The position numbers were made by a program, and so were the translations under genes. Shown here piece after piece: positions 46,132 through 55,915 of a DNA stretch of 64,000 bases. The stretch is taken from NCBI RefSeq assembly GCF_003944835.1, contig NZ_RWIV01000001.1:1961501-2025500 (forward strand). Direction: 5' to 3'. Position 1 is the first letter of the stretch. Each line of letters opens with the position of its first letter. The notes under the pieces were generated by a model. It was not told where the DNA came from. It was given only the letters and a program-made list of their open reading frames with translations, and did no database searches. The DNA is from Bacillus sp. HMF5848 (GTDB lineage: Bacteria; Bacillota; Bacilli; Bacillales; HMF5848).

Positions 46132-46998
46132 TTGGCGACATTTAAAGATTTCCGTAATAATGTAAAACCAAACTGGTGTCCAGGTTGTGGGGATTTCTCA
46201 GTACAAGCAGCTATTCAGCGTGCTGCTGCAAACGTTGGTTTAGAGCCAGATAGCTTAGCAGTTGTTTCAGGAATCGGTTGTTCGGGACGTATTTCAGGCT
46301 ATATCAATGCATACGGCTTTCATGGTATTCATGGACGTTCCTTACCTATAGCTCAAGGTGTAAAAATGGCAAATCGAGACTTAACTGTTATTGCATCAGG
46401 TGGAGACGGTGACGGATTTGCGATTGGTCTAGGTCACACAATCCATGCTATTCGTCGAAATATAGATATTACGTATATCGTAATGGATAATCAAATTTAT
46501 GGGTTAACAAAAGGACAAACATCCCCTCGAAGTGATGTAGGATTTAAAACAAAATCAACACCACAAGGTTCTATTGAATCTTCCTTATCAGTCATGGAGA
46601 TGGCGTTAACTGCTGGAGCAACATTTGTAGCGCAAAGCTTCTCTACAGACTTAAAGGACTTAACTTCACTAATTGAGCAAGGTATCCAACATAAGGGCTT
46701 CTCTTTAATTAATGTTTTCAGTCCTTGTGTAACATACAATAAAGTCAATACGTATGATTGGTTTAAAGAGAATTTAACTAAATTAAATACGATTGAAGAC
46801 TACAATCCTAATGATCGTATGCAAGCTATGCAAACACTGATGAATTATAATGGTCTAGTAACTGGGCTTATTTATCAAAATAAAGAACAGAAATCATATC
46901 AAGAACTTATTCACGGGTATAGTGAATCGCCATTAACGAAAGCAGACTTAGATCTTGAACAAGATCAGTTCGAAAAGCTTGTGTCTGAGTTTATGTAA
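46132..46998 (+). CDS. korB: 2-oxoacid:ferredoxin oxidoreductase, beta subunit
   Basis: The thiamine-diphosphate subunit, 288 residues. The cofactor site is SGGDGDGFAIG with MDNQIYGLTKGQTSP; cysteines in WCPGCGDF and IGCSGRI are likely cluster ligands together with the later CVTYN. It starts at TTG directly after the korA stop, with AAGGAG 8 or so bases before, so the two subunits are coupled. A terminator follows. Confidence 0.94.
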   Translation: MATFKDFRNNVKPNWCPGCGDFSVQAAIQRAAANVGLEPDSLAVVSGIGCSGRISGYINAYGFHGIHGRSLPIAQGVKMANRDLTVIASGGDGDGFAIGLGHTIHAIRRNIDITYIVMDNQIYGLTKGQTSPRSDVGFKTKSTPQGSIESSLSVMEMALTAGATFVAQSFSTDLKDLTSLIEQGIQHKGFSLINVFSPCVTYNKVNTYDWFKENLTKLNTIEDYNPNDRMQAMQTLMNYNGLVTGLIYQNKEQKSYQELIHGYSESPLTKADLDLEQDQFEKLVSEFM

Positions 46999-47013
46999 CT
47001 TGTTAACAATATC

Positions 47014-47040
47014 AGCAGCCCAAAACAGGGCTGCTTTTAT
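47014..47040 (+). terminator. Terminator after korB
   Basis: Perfect 8-bp stem AGCAGCCC / GGGCTGCT, loop AAAACA, TTTTAT tail. Confidence 0.88.
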
Positions 47041-47402
47041 TATGCTGTGAACTTTTCGGGTAAACTGTATAATTTTGTGGAAAGTTAGTCATTGGTTTTA
47101 AAAAAAAACATTAAAGAACGTTCCATACGAAAAAGCTATCTCTTTTAGTGTGAGAGTGTCAGCCTATAGAGGGTTACATTATTTCCTGTTGTTTTGAGAT
47201 ACATAACCAAAGTGTGTTGCATTATTTAATAAATCGTGTTTAGTTTATTACTTTCTCAATAGAAAAAAATTTTTGAATTTTTCATCTAGAGAGAGCATTT
47301 GTCTTTCTCAGGTGGACACGTATCTTTACGTGGTACTGGTTAGATGATAACATATCGTTATATATGGTTTTTTTACTACGAAGGAATTAGGGAGTGTTCA
47401 TC
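47041..47402 (+). other. Gap and probable leader upstream of tdh
   Basis: No gene is seen. Near 47310-47330 a 6-bp hairpin CACGTA-TCTT-TACGTG follows a second possible stem (GAGAGA with TTTCTC). No T-box, glycine riboswitch or clear promoter was recognised. Confidence 0.4.
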
Positions 47403-48443
47403 TTGAGTGGAACGATGAAAGCGATTATAAAGCATACTCGTGGATATGGTGCAAAAATTGAAACAGTACCAATACCGACTATACGTGATAATGAGGTTTT
47501 AATTAAGGTTCATGCAACCTCTATTTGTGGAACAGATGTTCATATTTATACATGGGATGAATGGTCACAAAGTCGAGTGAATCCACCATATGTATTCGGG
47601 CATGAATTTGCGGGTGAAATAGTGAAAGTAGGAAATAAGGTGACCAATCTTCAAGTAGGAGACCGTGTTTCAGCTGAAACCCATTTAGTGTGTTATTCAT
47701 GTTCGCAATGTTTAAATGGAAATTACCATATTTGTAAAAATACAAAGATAATTGGTGTAGACACAAATGGGTGTTTTGCAGAGTATGTAGCTCTACCAGC
47801 TGTTAACATATGGAAAAACCCGGAGGAAATGCCCTATGATATCGCAAGTATTCAAGAGCCAATGGGAAATGCGGTACATACCGTATTGTCTGGGGATGTT
47901 GCAGGAAAAACTGTTGCGGTTATTGGCTGTGGTCCTATTGGGATTATGGCTGTAAGTGTTGCTAAAGCATGTGGTGCATCTCAGGTTATTGCTTTAGATA
48001 TTAATGAATATCGTCTTGATTTAGCAAAGAAAATGGGGGCTACGACGATTATAAATTCTTCTGAAGCTGATCCTGTTCAAACGGTGCTGTCGCTAACAAA
48101 TGGTGATGGAGTAGATGTTGTATGTGAGATGTCTGGTCACCCAGTTGCTATGAACCAAGGCTTCAAAATGATTACAAATGGTGGAAGATTTTCCATCTTA
48201 AGTTTGCCAACTCGTCCAGTAGAACTTGATATTACGAATGATATAGTTTTTAAAGGTATTCAGGTTCAAGGGATAACAGGACGACGTATGTTTACAACTT
48301 GGCAGCAGGTATCAAGCTTGCTTAATTCTAAGCAAGTAGATGTAAAACCTTTAATAACGCATCATTTTCCACTTGATGAGTTTGAAAAAGGCTTTGATTT
48401 AATGATTGCAGGAAAATGTGGCAAAGTTGTACTACACCCTTAA
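47403..48443 (+). CDS. tdh: L-threonine 3-dehydrogenase
   Basis: Tdh oxidises threonine to 2-amino-3-oxobutyrate with NAD. The 346-residue zinc alcohol dehydrogenase-type protein shows ICGTDVHIYTWDEW, GHEFAGEI, the four structural-zinc cysteines in CYSCSQCLNGNYHIC, and the Rossmann loop VIGCGPIGIMAV. TTG at 47403, 8 bases after GGGAG, was chosen; GTG at 47394 overlaps that site. The next gene, kbl, does the second step, giving glycine and acetyl-CoA. Confidence 0.95.
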   Translation: MSGTMKAIIKHTRGYGAKIETVPIPTIRDNEVLIKVHATSICGTDVHIYTWDEWSQSRVNPPYVFGHEFAGEIVKVGNKVTNLQVGDRVSAETHLVCYSCSQCLNGNYHICKNTKIIGVDTNGCFAEYVALPAVNIWKNPEEMPYDIASIQEPMGNAVHTVLSGDVAGKTVAVIGCGPIGIMAVSVAKACGASQVIALDINEYRLDLAKKMGATTIINSSEADPVQTVLSLTNGDGVDVVCEMSGHPVAMNQGFKMITNGGRFSILSLPTRPVELDITNDIVFKGIQVQGITGRRMFTTWQQVSSLLNSKQVDVKPLITHHFPLDEFEKGFDLMIAGKCGKVVLHP

Positions 48444-48484
48444 TTGAATACTAGGATAATAGATAATTAGAAGGAGTGATCTTT

Positions 48485-49660
48485 TTGAAAGGATTTGAAC
48501 ATATACAAGCTGAATTAAATGAAATGAAAAAACAAGGTACATTTCGTACGCTTATCCCGTTAGAATCTGATCAAGGTTCGCGAGTAACAATAAATGGAAA
48601 TAACGTTATCCAGTTGTCTTCTAATAACTATCTTGGGTTGACATCTCATCCACGATTAAAGAATGCAGCTATTCGTGCGGTTGAGGCATATGGAGCAGGA
48701 ACAGGCTCGGTACGTACGATTGCTGGTACTTTCAATATGCATAAACAATTAGAGGAAAAACTGGCAAACTTTAAGCATACTGAGGCTGCTTTAGTATTTC
48801 AGTCTGGTTTTACGACTAATCAAGGTGTTTTGTCAGCACTTTTGAATGAACAGGACGTTGTTATTTCGGATGAATTAAATCATGCGTCTATTATTGACGG
48901 TATTCGTTTGACAAAAGCTGCTCGTAAGGTATATAAGCATGTTGATATGAAGAGTTTAGAGGATGCTTTGAAACAATCCGGTACTTATAGAAAACGACTT
49001 ATTGTAACCGACGGTGTGTTCTCAATGGACGGTAACATTGCACCATTACCTGAAATCGTTGAGTTAGCAGAAAAATATGATGCTCTTGTTATGGTTGACG
49101 ATGCCCATGCGTCAGGAGTGTTAGGGGCGAACGGACGTGGAACTGTAAATCATTTTGGTTTAGATGGAAGGGTTCATATTCAGGTTGGCACGTTGAGTAA
49201 AGCAATTGGTGTACTTGGAGGATATGTAGCAAGCTCGCAAACTTTAATAGATTATTTGATTCATAAGGGGCGACCGTTTTTATTCAGTACGTCACACCCG
49301 CCTGCTGTAACGGCAGCATGCATTGAGGCGATAGATGTTTTAATTGAGGAACCACAGTTAATTGAGACGTTGTGGGAGAATACAGCGTTTTTCAAGAAAG
49401 GTTTACAACAACTTGGTTTTAAAACGGGAAGTAGTGAGACGCCAATTACACCTGTCATGGTTGGGGATGAAGCATTGGCTCACCATTTTTCTGATAAAAT
49501 ACTTGAATACGGAGTGTTTGCTCAAGGTATAGCTTTTCCTACAGTCGCAAAAGGTTTAGCACGTGTACGTACAATTGTGACTGCTGAACATACGAAAGGT
49601 GAGCTAACAGAGGCGCTACAAGTATTTGAAAAAGCAGGAAAAGAACTGGGTATTATTTAA
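48485..49660 (+). CDS. kbl: Glycine C-acetyltransferase (2-amino-3-ketobutyrate CoA ligase)
   Basis: Kbl splits 2-amino-3-oxobutyrate with CoA into glycine and acetyl-CoA. The 391 residues belong to the PLP-dependent alpha-oxoamine synthases: [37 protein letters not shown] and the lysine in [11 protein letters not shown] at 48485, 8 bases after AAGGAG, gives the usual start; the GTG at 48476 is inside that site. Paired with tdh as in B. subtilis. BioF-like activity is an unlikely alternative. Confidence 0.95.
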   Translation: MKGFEHIQAELNEMKKQGTFRTLIPLESDQGSRVTINGNNVIQLSSNNYLGLTSHPRLKNAAIRAVEAYGAGTGSVRTIAGTFNMHKQLEEKLANFKHTEAALVFQSGFTTNQGVLSALLNEQDVVISDELNHASIIDGIRLTKAARKVYKHVDMKSLEDALKQSGTYRKRLIVTDGVFSMDGNIAPLPEIVELAEKYDALVMVDDAHASGVLGANGRGTVNHFGLDGRVHIQVGTLSKAIGVLGGYVASSQTLIDYLIHKGRPFLFSTSHPPAVTAACIEAIDVLIEEPQLIETLWENTAFFKKGLQQLGFKTGSSETPITPVMVGDEALAHHFSDKILEYGVFAQGIAFPTVAKGLARVRTIVTAEHTKGELTEALQVFEKAGKELGII

Positions 49661-49710
49661 GAAGTCTATTGCTAGTAAAACATTTTTATCATTTTAATTT
49701 GATTCTTCTT

Positions 49711-49748
49711 AGCATGAATCCATATACTTTCTGGATTCATGCTTTTTA
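49711..49748 (+). terminator. Terminator after kbl
   Basis: Perfect 12-bp stem AGCATGAATCCA / TGGATTCATGCT, 9-base loop, TTTTT. Confidence 0.93.
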
Positions 49749-49828
49749 ATTGCGATATATTGTTTAAAATGAGTTGTGTATTTTATAAAGGTAACTGATG
49801 CCAGTGGCATTTCTAGAGAAAAAAATAT

Positions 49829-49844
49829 ACACTATCTATAGTGT
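49829..49844. repeat. Inverted repeat upstream of the miaB promoter
   Basis: ACACTA-TCTA-TAGTGT, 11 bases before the -35. Another small palindrome, ATGCC-AGT-GGCAT, lies just upstream near 49797. Operator-like, regulator unknown. Confidence 0.35.
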
Positions 49845-49855
49845 GGGAAATATTA

Positions 49856-49884
49856 TTGTTTATCAATGCTGAAACCTTTATACT
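49856..49884 (+). promoter_or_regulatory. Sigma-A promoter of miaB-ricA
   Basis: TTGTTT (49856-49861), 17 bases, TATACT (49879-49884), about 45 bases before the miaB start. Confidence 0.65.
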
Positions 49885-49929
49885 ATAAAGATGTGTAAAT
49901 ATATGATCAAGAAAGGAGTTTTTCGCAAC

Positions 49930-51468
49930 ATGAATGAAAAACAACGTGTAGAATCACAAAAAGTACAAGCTAACAATTCTTCGGACAAAAAATCCGACAA
50001 GGATTATAGTAAGTATTTCGAAACTGTCTATGTCGCACCAAATCTAAAGGATGCGAAAAAACGAGGTAAGGAATCTGTTCAATATCACAAAGACTTTAAT
50101 ATACCAGAAGAATTTTACGGTTTGGGAAATGGTCGGAAATTCTATATTCGTACTTACGGCTGTCAAATGAATGAGCATGATACAGAAGTAATGGCTGGTA
50201 TTTTTGAAGCACTTGGTTACGAAGCGACAGAAACTGTTGAGGATGCAAATGTTATTCTACTAAACACATGTGCTATTCGTGAAAATGCAGAAAATAAGGT
50301 GTTTGGTGAAATCGGCCACTTAAAAGCTCTTAAAAAGAACAATCCTGATGTATTATTAGGAGTATGTGGTTGTATGTCTCAGGAAGAATCAGTTGTCAAT
50401 AGAATTTTAAACAAACATCACCATATTGATATGATCTTTGGTACTCATAACATCCACAGATTACCTCATTTATTAAAAGAAGCTTACATGTCAAAAGAAA
50501 TGGTAATCGAAGTTTGGTCAAAAGAAGGAGATGTTATTGAGAACCTACCGAAAGTACGTAAAGGTAATATTAAAGGTTGGGTTAACATTATGTACGGATG
50601 TGATAAATTCTGTACGTACTGTATTGTTCCTTACACTCGTGGGAAAGAACGTAGCCGTCGTCCGGATGATATTATTCAAGAGGTACGCCAATTAGCGGCT
50701 TTAGGTTATAAGGAAATAACTCTTCTTGGTCAAAACGTAAATGCATATGGTAAGGATTTTGAAGATATAGAATACGGGTTAGGTCATCTAATGGATGAAA
50801 TTCGCAAAATTGATATTGCTAGAATTCGATTTACAACGAGTCATCCTCGTGATTTTGATGATCATTTGATAGACGTATTAGCAAAAGGTGGAAACTTAGT
50901 TGACCACATTCATCTTCCTGTACAGTCTGGTAGCACGGATGTCTTGAAAATCATGGCGCGTAAGTATTCACGTGAACGATATTTAGAACTTGTTCGAAAA
51001 ATAAAAGAAGCAATGCCAAACGTCTCGTTAACTACGGATATAATAGTAGGCTTTCCGAATGAAACTGACGAGCAGTTTGAAGAAACATTGTCACTATATC
51101 GAGAGGTTGAATTCGACTCTGCGTATACATTTATTTACTCTCCACGTGAAGGAACACCAGCTGCAAAGATGGAAGATAATATTCCAATGGAAGTTAAAAA
51201 GGAACGTTTACAACGACTTAATGCATTAGTAAATGAAGTATCAGCTAAAAAGCTCAAGGAATATGAAGGTCAAGTTGTAGAAGTACTTGTGGAGGGTGAA
51301 AGTAAAAATAACCCAGATGTACTAGCTGGTTACACTAGCAAGAATAAACTAGTTAACTTCAAAGGCCCTAAGTCAGCAATTGGCCAGCTTGTCAAAGTAA
51401 AAGTACTAGAAGCTAAAACATGGACACTTAATGGAGAGATGATTACAGAAACTGTAGAGGTGAACTAA
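49930..51468 (+). CDS. miaB: tRNA-2-methylthio-N6-dimethylallyladenosine synthase MiaB
   Basis: MiaB adds the methylthio group to i6A37 in tRNA, using SAM and two iron-sulfur clusters. The 512 residues have an N-terminal extension of about 65 residues common in Bacillus, the UPF0004 domain with three cysteines ([33 protein letters not shown]), the radical-SAM motif CDKFCTYC and a C-terminal TRAM domain. The start was placed at ATG after AAAGGAG (11 bases); the 49891 ATG precedes the site. miaA, which makes the substrate, lies 6.5 kb away. ricA follows by one base. Confidence 0.96.
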   Translation: MNEKQRVESQKVQANNSSDKKSDKDYSKYFETVYVAPNLKDAKKRGKESVQYHKDFNIPEEFYGLGNGRKFYIRTYGCQMNEHDTEVMAGIFEALGYEATETVEDANVILLNTCAIRENAENKVFGEIGHLKALKKNNPDVLLGVCGCMSQEESVVNRILNKHHHIDMIFGTHNIHRLPHLLKEAYMSKEMVIEVWSKEGDVIENLPKVRKGNIKGWVNIMYGCDKFCTYCIVPYTRGKERSRRPDDIIQEVRQLAALGYKEITLLGQNVNAYGKDFEDIEYGLGHLMDEIRKIDIARIRFTTSHPRDFDDHLIDVLAKGGNLVDHIHLPVQSGSTDVLKIMARKYSRERYLELVRKIKEAMPNVSLTTDIIVGFPNETDEQFEETLSLYREVEFDSAYTFIYSPREGTPAAKMEDNIPMEVKKERLQRLNALVNEVSAKKLKEYEGQVVEVLVEGESKNNPDVLAGYTSKNKLVNFKGPKSAIGQLVKVKVLEAKTWTLNGEMITETVEVN

Positions 51469-51469
51469 G

Positions 51470-51898
51470 TTGGCTCAATATACAAAAGAAGAAATTATTC
51501 AAAAAGCTCGCGATCTTGCTAAAATGATTGCTGAAACAGAGGAAGTTGAAACGTTCAAGCAAGCAGAAGCCAAAATACACGAAAATGAAAAGGTAAGTGG
51601 CATTATCGCACAAATTAAAAACTTCCAAAAGCAGGCTGTAAACTTACAGCATTATGGTAAAGGGGAAGCTTTACGTAAAACAGAGGAAAGAATTAATAAG
51701 TTACAAGATGAATTAGATGGAATCCCAGTCGTTCAGCAGTTCCAAGATACACAAGTTGAAGTGAATGATTTACTACAGTTGGTTGCCTCGACAATTACAA
51801 AAACCGTTACAGAGCAAATTATAATGTCAACTGGTGGCGATGTGTTAAGAGGCGAAACAGGTGCTCAGGTTAACAAAAAAGATTGTGGCTGCCATTAA
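51470..51898 (+). CDS. ricA: RicA family regulator (YmcA)
   Basis: A 142-residue helical protein of the YmcA/YlbF family. With RicF and RicT it forms a complex that carries iron-sulfur clusters, affects RNase Y cleavage and favours competence, biofilm and sporulation in B. subtilis. Visible here are LAKMIAETEEVETFKQAEA, VNLQHYGKGEAL and a C-terminal DCGCH with two cysteines that may bind the cluster. It starts at TTG one base after the miaB stop, with GAGGTGAA as site. The function is taken from the family. Confidence 0.9.
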   Translation: MAQYTKEEIIQKARDLAKMIAETEEVETFKQAEAKIHENEKVSGIIAQIKNFQKQAVNLQHYGKGEALRKTEERINKLQDELDGIPVVQQFQDTQVEVNDLLQLVASTITKTVTEQIIMSTGGDVLRGETGAQVNKKDCGCH

Positions 51899-51925
51899 TC
51901 AGTCATAGGACGATTATAATCATGC

Positions 51926-51957
51926 AAAGACGTTGGTAAAATACCGACGTCTTTTTA
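51926..51957 (+). terminator. Terminator after ricA
   Basis: 13-bp stem with one G-T pair (51926-51938 with 51942-51954), AAA loop, T tail. Confidence 0.9.
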
Positions 51958-52346
51958 GCGTGGGAAAGTACATATTTCTTATTTACTGAGCGCTTCAAGC
52001 TCTAGTAGGTCTTCCATGAGTATGCTTGTTGGTGATTAGCGAAAATGCTGACTTAACAGTGATGTTTCCACAGTTATTGATGCTTCACTCTCTTCTTATA
52101 ATATTCAACATAACAACGTGACGCATTTCGTGGTGCCCTTAACTTAACGACTAATAAAATGTGAGAGACTATTAAGCAACGTCAAGACTATTCTTGAATA
52201 TATGGCGATGCCTATTACAAAGTAGTCCAACCATATAATCTGGAGAAAAACTGGAATATTAATCGACTCTGATTGTGTAGGCACCTTTTTTAAAATCAAT
52301 ATGCACGCTTTTCAAATTCACAGTTTGTACTTTTTAAAAATTCGGT
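51958..52346. other. Gene-free gap upstream of cotE
   Basis: No gene on either strand. Near 51989 GAGCGCTTCAAGCTCTAG resembles the complement of the TCTAGCTCCAGCGC repeat start, so this may be another worn repeat copy. The candidate cotE promoters follow. Confidence 0.4.
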
Positions 52347-52373
52347 ACATATCTGGGCGAGTGCGCATACAAT
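52347..52373 (+). promoter_or_regulatory. Sigma-E-like promoter of cotE (candidate P1)
   Basis: A perfect sigma-E -10, CATACAAT (52366-52373), with a partial -35, ACATATC (52347-52353), at 12 bases, slightly short. B. subtilis cotE has a sigma-E and a sigma-K promoter. Confidence 0.45.
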
Positions 52374-52434
52374 GAACTATAAAGAGGTCTAAAAGCTTAA
52401 TAATGATAATACGAGAAATAATTTTTTAGGTATT

Positions 52435-52463
52435 CACACTAGTCATTCGCCCTGCATAGGATG
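52435..52463 (+). promoter_or_regulatory. Sigma-K-like promoter of cotE (candidate P2)
   Basis: CACA (52435-52438), 16 bases, CATAGGATG (52455-52463): mACm-N16-CATAnnnTA with one mismatch at the last base, the same deviation as the site before dpaA. Confidence 0.4.
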
Positions 52464-52495
52464 AAATGAAGATTGATTGAGGAGGGTTTGCCCGT

Positions 52496-53044
52496 ATGTC
52501 AGAATACAGAGAGATTATTACAAAGGCCGTCGTTGGCAAAGGACGCAAATTCACACAGTCTACACATACGATTTCTCCAGCTCATAAACCGTGTAGCATT
52601 CTAGGTTGCTGGATTATCAACCATCAGTATGAGGCCAAGAAGGTTGGTCACACGGTTGAAGTACATGGTCGATATGATATCAACGTTTGGTATGCGTACA
52701 ACGATAACACCAAAACGGAAGTCGTAACGGAAACAGTTTCATACTGCGACGTTATTAAACTAAAATATAGAGATGATGACTTCCTAGATGATTGTCATGA
52801 TGTTATCGCACGTGTTGTTCAACAACCTAATTGCTTAGAAGCTACAATCTCACCAAACGGCAACAAAATCGTAGTTGAAGTGGAACGTGAATTTTTAGCG
52901 GAAATTATCGGAGAAACAAAAGTATGTGTTGCAGTAGCGCCGCATGGTTGTGATGATGATTGGGACTGCGATGATGACGAGTTTGATGATTCAGAATTTG
53001 AAGACTTAAATCCAGACTTTTTAGTAGGCGATGTAGAAGAATAA
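52496..53044 (+). CDS. cotE: Outer spore coat morphogenetic protein CotE
   Basis: CotE forms a ring around the forespore and organises assembly of the outer coat. The 182-residue protein matches the family from [20 protein letters not shown] to the end [11 protein letters not shown], with [18 protein letters not shown] in between and an acidic tail. It carries eight cysteines (33, 38, 84, 100, 113, 144, 152, 158), more than the B. subtilis protein as I recall it. The start ATG follows GAGGAGGG. It is a single-gene unit with two candidate sporulation promoters and a terminator. Confidence 0.96.
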   Translation: MSEYREIITKAVVGKGRKFTQSTHTISPAHKPCSILGCWIINHQYEAKKVGHTVEVHGRYDINVWYAYNDNTKTEVVTETVSYCDVIKLKYRDDDFLDDCHDVIARVVQQPNCLEATISPNGNKIVVEVEREFLAEIIGETKVCVAVAPHGCDDDWDCDDDEFDDSEFEDLNPDFLVGDVEE

Positions 53045-53049
53045 TAACT

Positions 53050-53079
53050 AACTAGGGAGGTATACTCTCTAGTTTTTTC
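53050..53079 (+). terminator. Terminator after cotE
   Basis: 10-bp stem AACTAGGGAG / CTCTCTAGTT (one G-T pair), GTATA loop, TTTT. Confidence 0.88.
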
Positions 53080-53121
53080 TTTTTATGAAAAGAAATGTTT
53101 GCAAAGAAATTTGTAGAATTA

Positions 53122-53130
53122 TGTTATAAT
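53122..53130 (+). promoter_or_regulatory. Extended -10 promoter of mutSL
   Basis: TGTTATAAT, a full extended -10. TTGCAA at 53099-53104 is 20 bases upstream, too far for a normal -35. Transcription from about 53137 would give a 150-base leader. Confidence 0.55.
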
Positions 53131-53223
53131 ATATAGAGTTATGGACATTATCTTTTGTATAGAATTTTAAAACAGTCATAAATACAACAATGGTCGTGTC
53201 TATATGTACGAAATGGTGACCCC

Positions 53224-53256
53224 AAGACCTCATGAGTGGAAATTCAATGAGGTCTT
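53224..53256 (+). promoter_or_regulatory. Leader hairpin upstream of mutS
   Basis: Perfect 10-bp stem AAGACCTCAT / ATGAGGTCTT with a 13-base loop, about 20 bases before the ribosome binding site. No T run follows, so it is more likely a stability or translation element than a terminator. Confidence 0.55.
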
Positions 53257-53287
53257 ACGTATTTCTTATTATAGATGGAGGATTTTT

Positions 53288-55897
53288 ATGGCAAGCTATA
53301 CGCCTATGATTCAACAATATTTAAAAATTAAGGCTCACTACAAAGATGCCTTTTTATTTTTTCGTCTAGGTGATTTTTACGAAATGTTTTTCGACGATGC
53401 AGTCAAAGCTTCTAAAGAGCTTGAAATAACATTAACGAGCCGTGATGGTGGGGGGGCAGATAGAATTCCTATGTGCGGTGTTCCACATCATTCTGCTAAA
53501 GGATACATTGAACAGCTTGTGCAAAAAGGATACAGAGTGGCTATTTGTGAACAAACCGAGGATCCGAAGCAAGCAAAAGGTGTTGTTAAGCGTGAAGTCG
53601 TTCAGTTAATTACACCTGGAACAATAATGGAAACAAAAGTAGTTGAAGATAATAAAAACAACTTTTTAACTAGTATAAGTTCGTTTGATAACAATAGCGC
53701 ATTTGGCTTAGCGATTTCTGACTTGTCAACAGGCGAAACACGAGTAACACTAATTCATGGGCGAATTGACGATGTCTTACAAGAAATTTATGCTTTAGAA
53801 GCGAAAGAGATTGTTGTAGACAGCGATTTAAAAGAATTGATTGACAAGCATATGTGGGATGGAGTGTCTATTACACTATCAAAAGAGAATGATACGGATA
53901 TTCCGGAACAATTCCAATCGTTAGTATCATCAATCAAACAGCAACCACTTGTAATTGCGTGTGGCAGACTTTTACAATATTTGCACAAAACGCAAAAACG
54001 TTCACTTGATCACTTGCAGCCGTTTGTTTTGTTCGAAACAGATCAATTTATGAAAATTGACTACTATTCCAAACGAAACTTAGAGTTAACAGAGACTGTG
54101 CGTAGTAAGGGTAGAAAAGGCTCTCTCCTGTGGTTATTAGATGAAACTGTAACTGCTATGGGGGGACGAAAGCTTAAACAGTGGTTAGATCAACCATTAA
54201 TTCATAGAGGTGCCATTGAAAAAAGGTTCTCTATTGTTGAGACTTTACTCAATGAATATTTTGTAAGACAAGAGCTTAGAGACCTACTCAAGGATGTGTA
54301 TGATTTAGAAAGATTAGTTGGAAAAGTAGCGTTTGGTAATGCAAATGCGCGTGAGTTATTACAATTAAAAAAGTCACTTGCCCAAGTACCATCTATTGTT
54401 AAAGGTCTTGAATCTTTGAATAACCCTTATATTCGTGAATTGATGAATACTCTGGATCCGTGTGAAGATCTTAAACTTATATTAGAGCAAGCGCTACAAG
54501 AGAATCCGCCAATTTCTGTGACAGAAGGGGATTTACTCAAGGACGGCTATAATGAGTTGCTGGACAAATATAGAGATGCTAGTCGTAACGGTAAATCTTG
54601 GATAGCACAGCTTGAAAAACAAGAGAAGGAAGCAACAGGAATTAAGTCATTAAAGGTAGGGTATAACAGAATTTTTGGGTATTATATTGAAGTTACCCGT
54701 GCGAATTTACACTTGCTTTCTGAAGGGCGTTACGAAAGAAAGCAAACACTCGCCAATGCGGAGCGCTTTATAACGCCTGAATTAAAGGAGAAAGAAGCTT
54801 TAATTTTGGAAGCAGAAGAGAAAAGCATTCAGCTCGAATACGAGCTATTTCAACAGATTCGTGAACAAGTAAAGACATACATTTCACGACTTCAACAGCT
54901 GGCTAAGCTCATTAGTGAAATAGATGTGTATCAGAGCTTTGCGACTTTAAGTGAGCAACGTCATTATACACGCCCATGTTTTTCAGAGGGGCGCGAACTT
55001 CGAATTATCAATGGCCGACATCCAGTAGTTGAAAAAGTAATGGGTTCACAGGAATACGTACCTAATGATTGTATGATGTCTGAAGGACGAGAACTATTAT
55101 TAATTACTGGTCCTAATATGTCCGGGAAAAGTACGTATATGCGACAAGTTGCTTTGACCGCTATTTTAGCGCAAATTGGCTGTTTTGTTCCAGCAGATGA
55201 AGCTGTTTTACCTATATTCAATCAAGTGTTTACTAGAATAGGAGCTGCTGATGATTTAATTTCCGGTCAAAGTACCTTTATGGTTGAAATGCTCGAAGCA
55301 AAGCACGCTATTATGAAGGCTACCCAAAACAGTTTGATCTTATTTGATGAGATTGGTAGAGGTACATCAACCTATGATGGAATGGCATTAGCGCAGGCAA
55401 TCATTGAGTATATTCATAATAACATAGGAGCTAAAACTCTGTTTTCCACACATTATCATGAGCTTACAGCACTAGAAATGGATTTACCTCAATTGAAAAA
55501 TATACACGTTAGTGCTGTCGAAGAAAATGGACAAGTTGTGTTTTTGCATAAGCTTCAAGAAGGTAGTGCTGATAAAAGTTATGGTATTCATGTAGCGCAA
55601 CTCGCTGGATTACCTGAACAATTGATTAAGAGAGCGGAAGTGATACTGACACAATTGGAGGCTGAAAAGTCTACAGAGTCAGTACAACAGGTGAATGAGT
55701 TAGAAGAACGAGAAGTATCTGTAAAAGAACAGCCGGCTCAATTGTCTTTGTTTGCAGATAGTAATGTTACAAATAATGATAAATTTACTACTAAACAAAA
55801 AAAAGTGATTGATTTACTTTTATTGCAAGATATTATGGCGATGACACCACTTGATGCGATGACAAAGTTATATGAATTACAGAAGATGTTGAAATAA
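53288..55897 (+). CDS. mutS: DNA mismatch repair protein MutS
   Basis: MutS recognises mismatched bases and recruits MutL. The 869 residues show the mismatch-binding FYEMFFDDA near the start (domain I), connector, lever and clamp domains, then the ATPase with [13 protein letters not shown] (about 608-620), Walker [17 protein letters not shown] and STHYHEL. A C-terminal region carries a beta-clamp-binding-like QLSLF. The start is the ATG after GGAGGAT giving [15 protein letters not shown]; the longer frame from 53204 runs through the leader hairpin. mutL follows 18 bases later. Confidence 0.97.
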   Translation: MASYTPMIQQYLKIKAHYKDAFLFFRLGDFYEMFFDDAVKASKELEITLTSRDGGGADRIPMCGVPHHSAKGYIEQLVQKGYRVAICEQTEDPKQAKGVVKREVVQLITPGTIMETKVVEDNKNNFLTSISSFDNNSAFGLAISDLSTGETRVTLIHGRIDDVLQEIYALEAKEIVVDSDLKELIDKHMWDGVSITLSKENDTDIPEQFQSLVSSIKQQPLVIACGRLLQYLHKTQKRSLDHLQPFVLFETDQFMKIDYYSKRNLELTETVRSKGRKGSLLWLLDETVTAMGGRKLKQWLDQPLIHRGAIEKRFSIVETLLNEYFVRQELRDLLKDVYDLERLVGKVAFGNANARELLQLKKSLAQVPSIVKGLESLNNPYIRELMNTLDPCEDLKLILEQALQENPPISVTEGDLLKDGYNELLDKYRDASRNGKSWIAQLEKQEKEATGIKSLKVGYNRIFGYYIEVTRANLHLLSEGRYERKQTLANAERFITPELKEKEALILEAEEKSIQLEYELFQQIREQVKTYISRLQQLAKLISEIDVYQSFATLSEQRHYTRPCFSEGRELRIINGRHPVVEKVMGSQEYVPNDCMMSEGRELLLITGPNMSGKSTYMRQVALTAILAQIGCFVPADEAVLPIFNQVFTRIGAADDLISGQSTFMVEMLEAKHAIMKATQNSLILFDEIGRGTSTYDGMALAQAIIEYIHNNIGAKTLFSTHYHELTALEMDLPQLKNIHVSAVEENGQVVFLHKLQEGSADKSYGIHVAQLAGLPEQLIKRAEVILTQLEAEKSTESVQQVNELEEREVSVKEQPAQLSLFADSNVTNNDKFTTKQKKVIDLLLLQDIMAMTPLDAMTKLYELQKMLK

Positions 55898-55915
55898 GTA
55901 AAATGAGGGGTTTTT

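Noticed and set aside
47041-47402. T-box or glycine riboswitch before tdh
   Set aside because: No T-box core sequence or glycine aptamer core was found in the leader, only simple hairpins.
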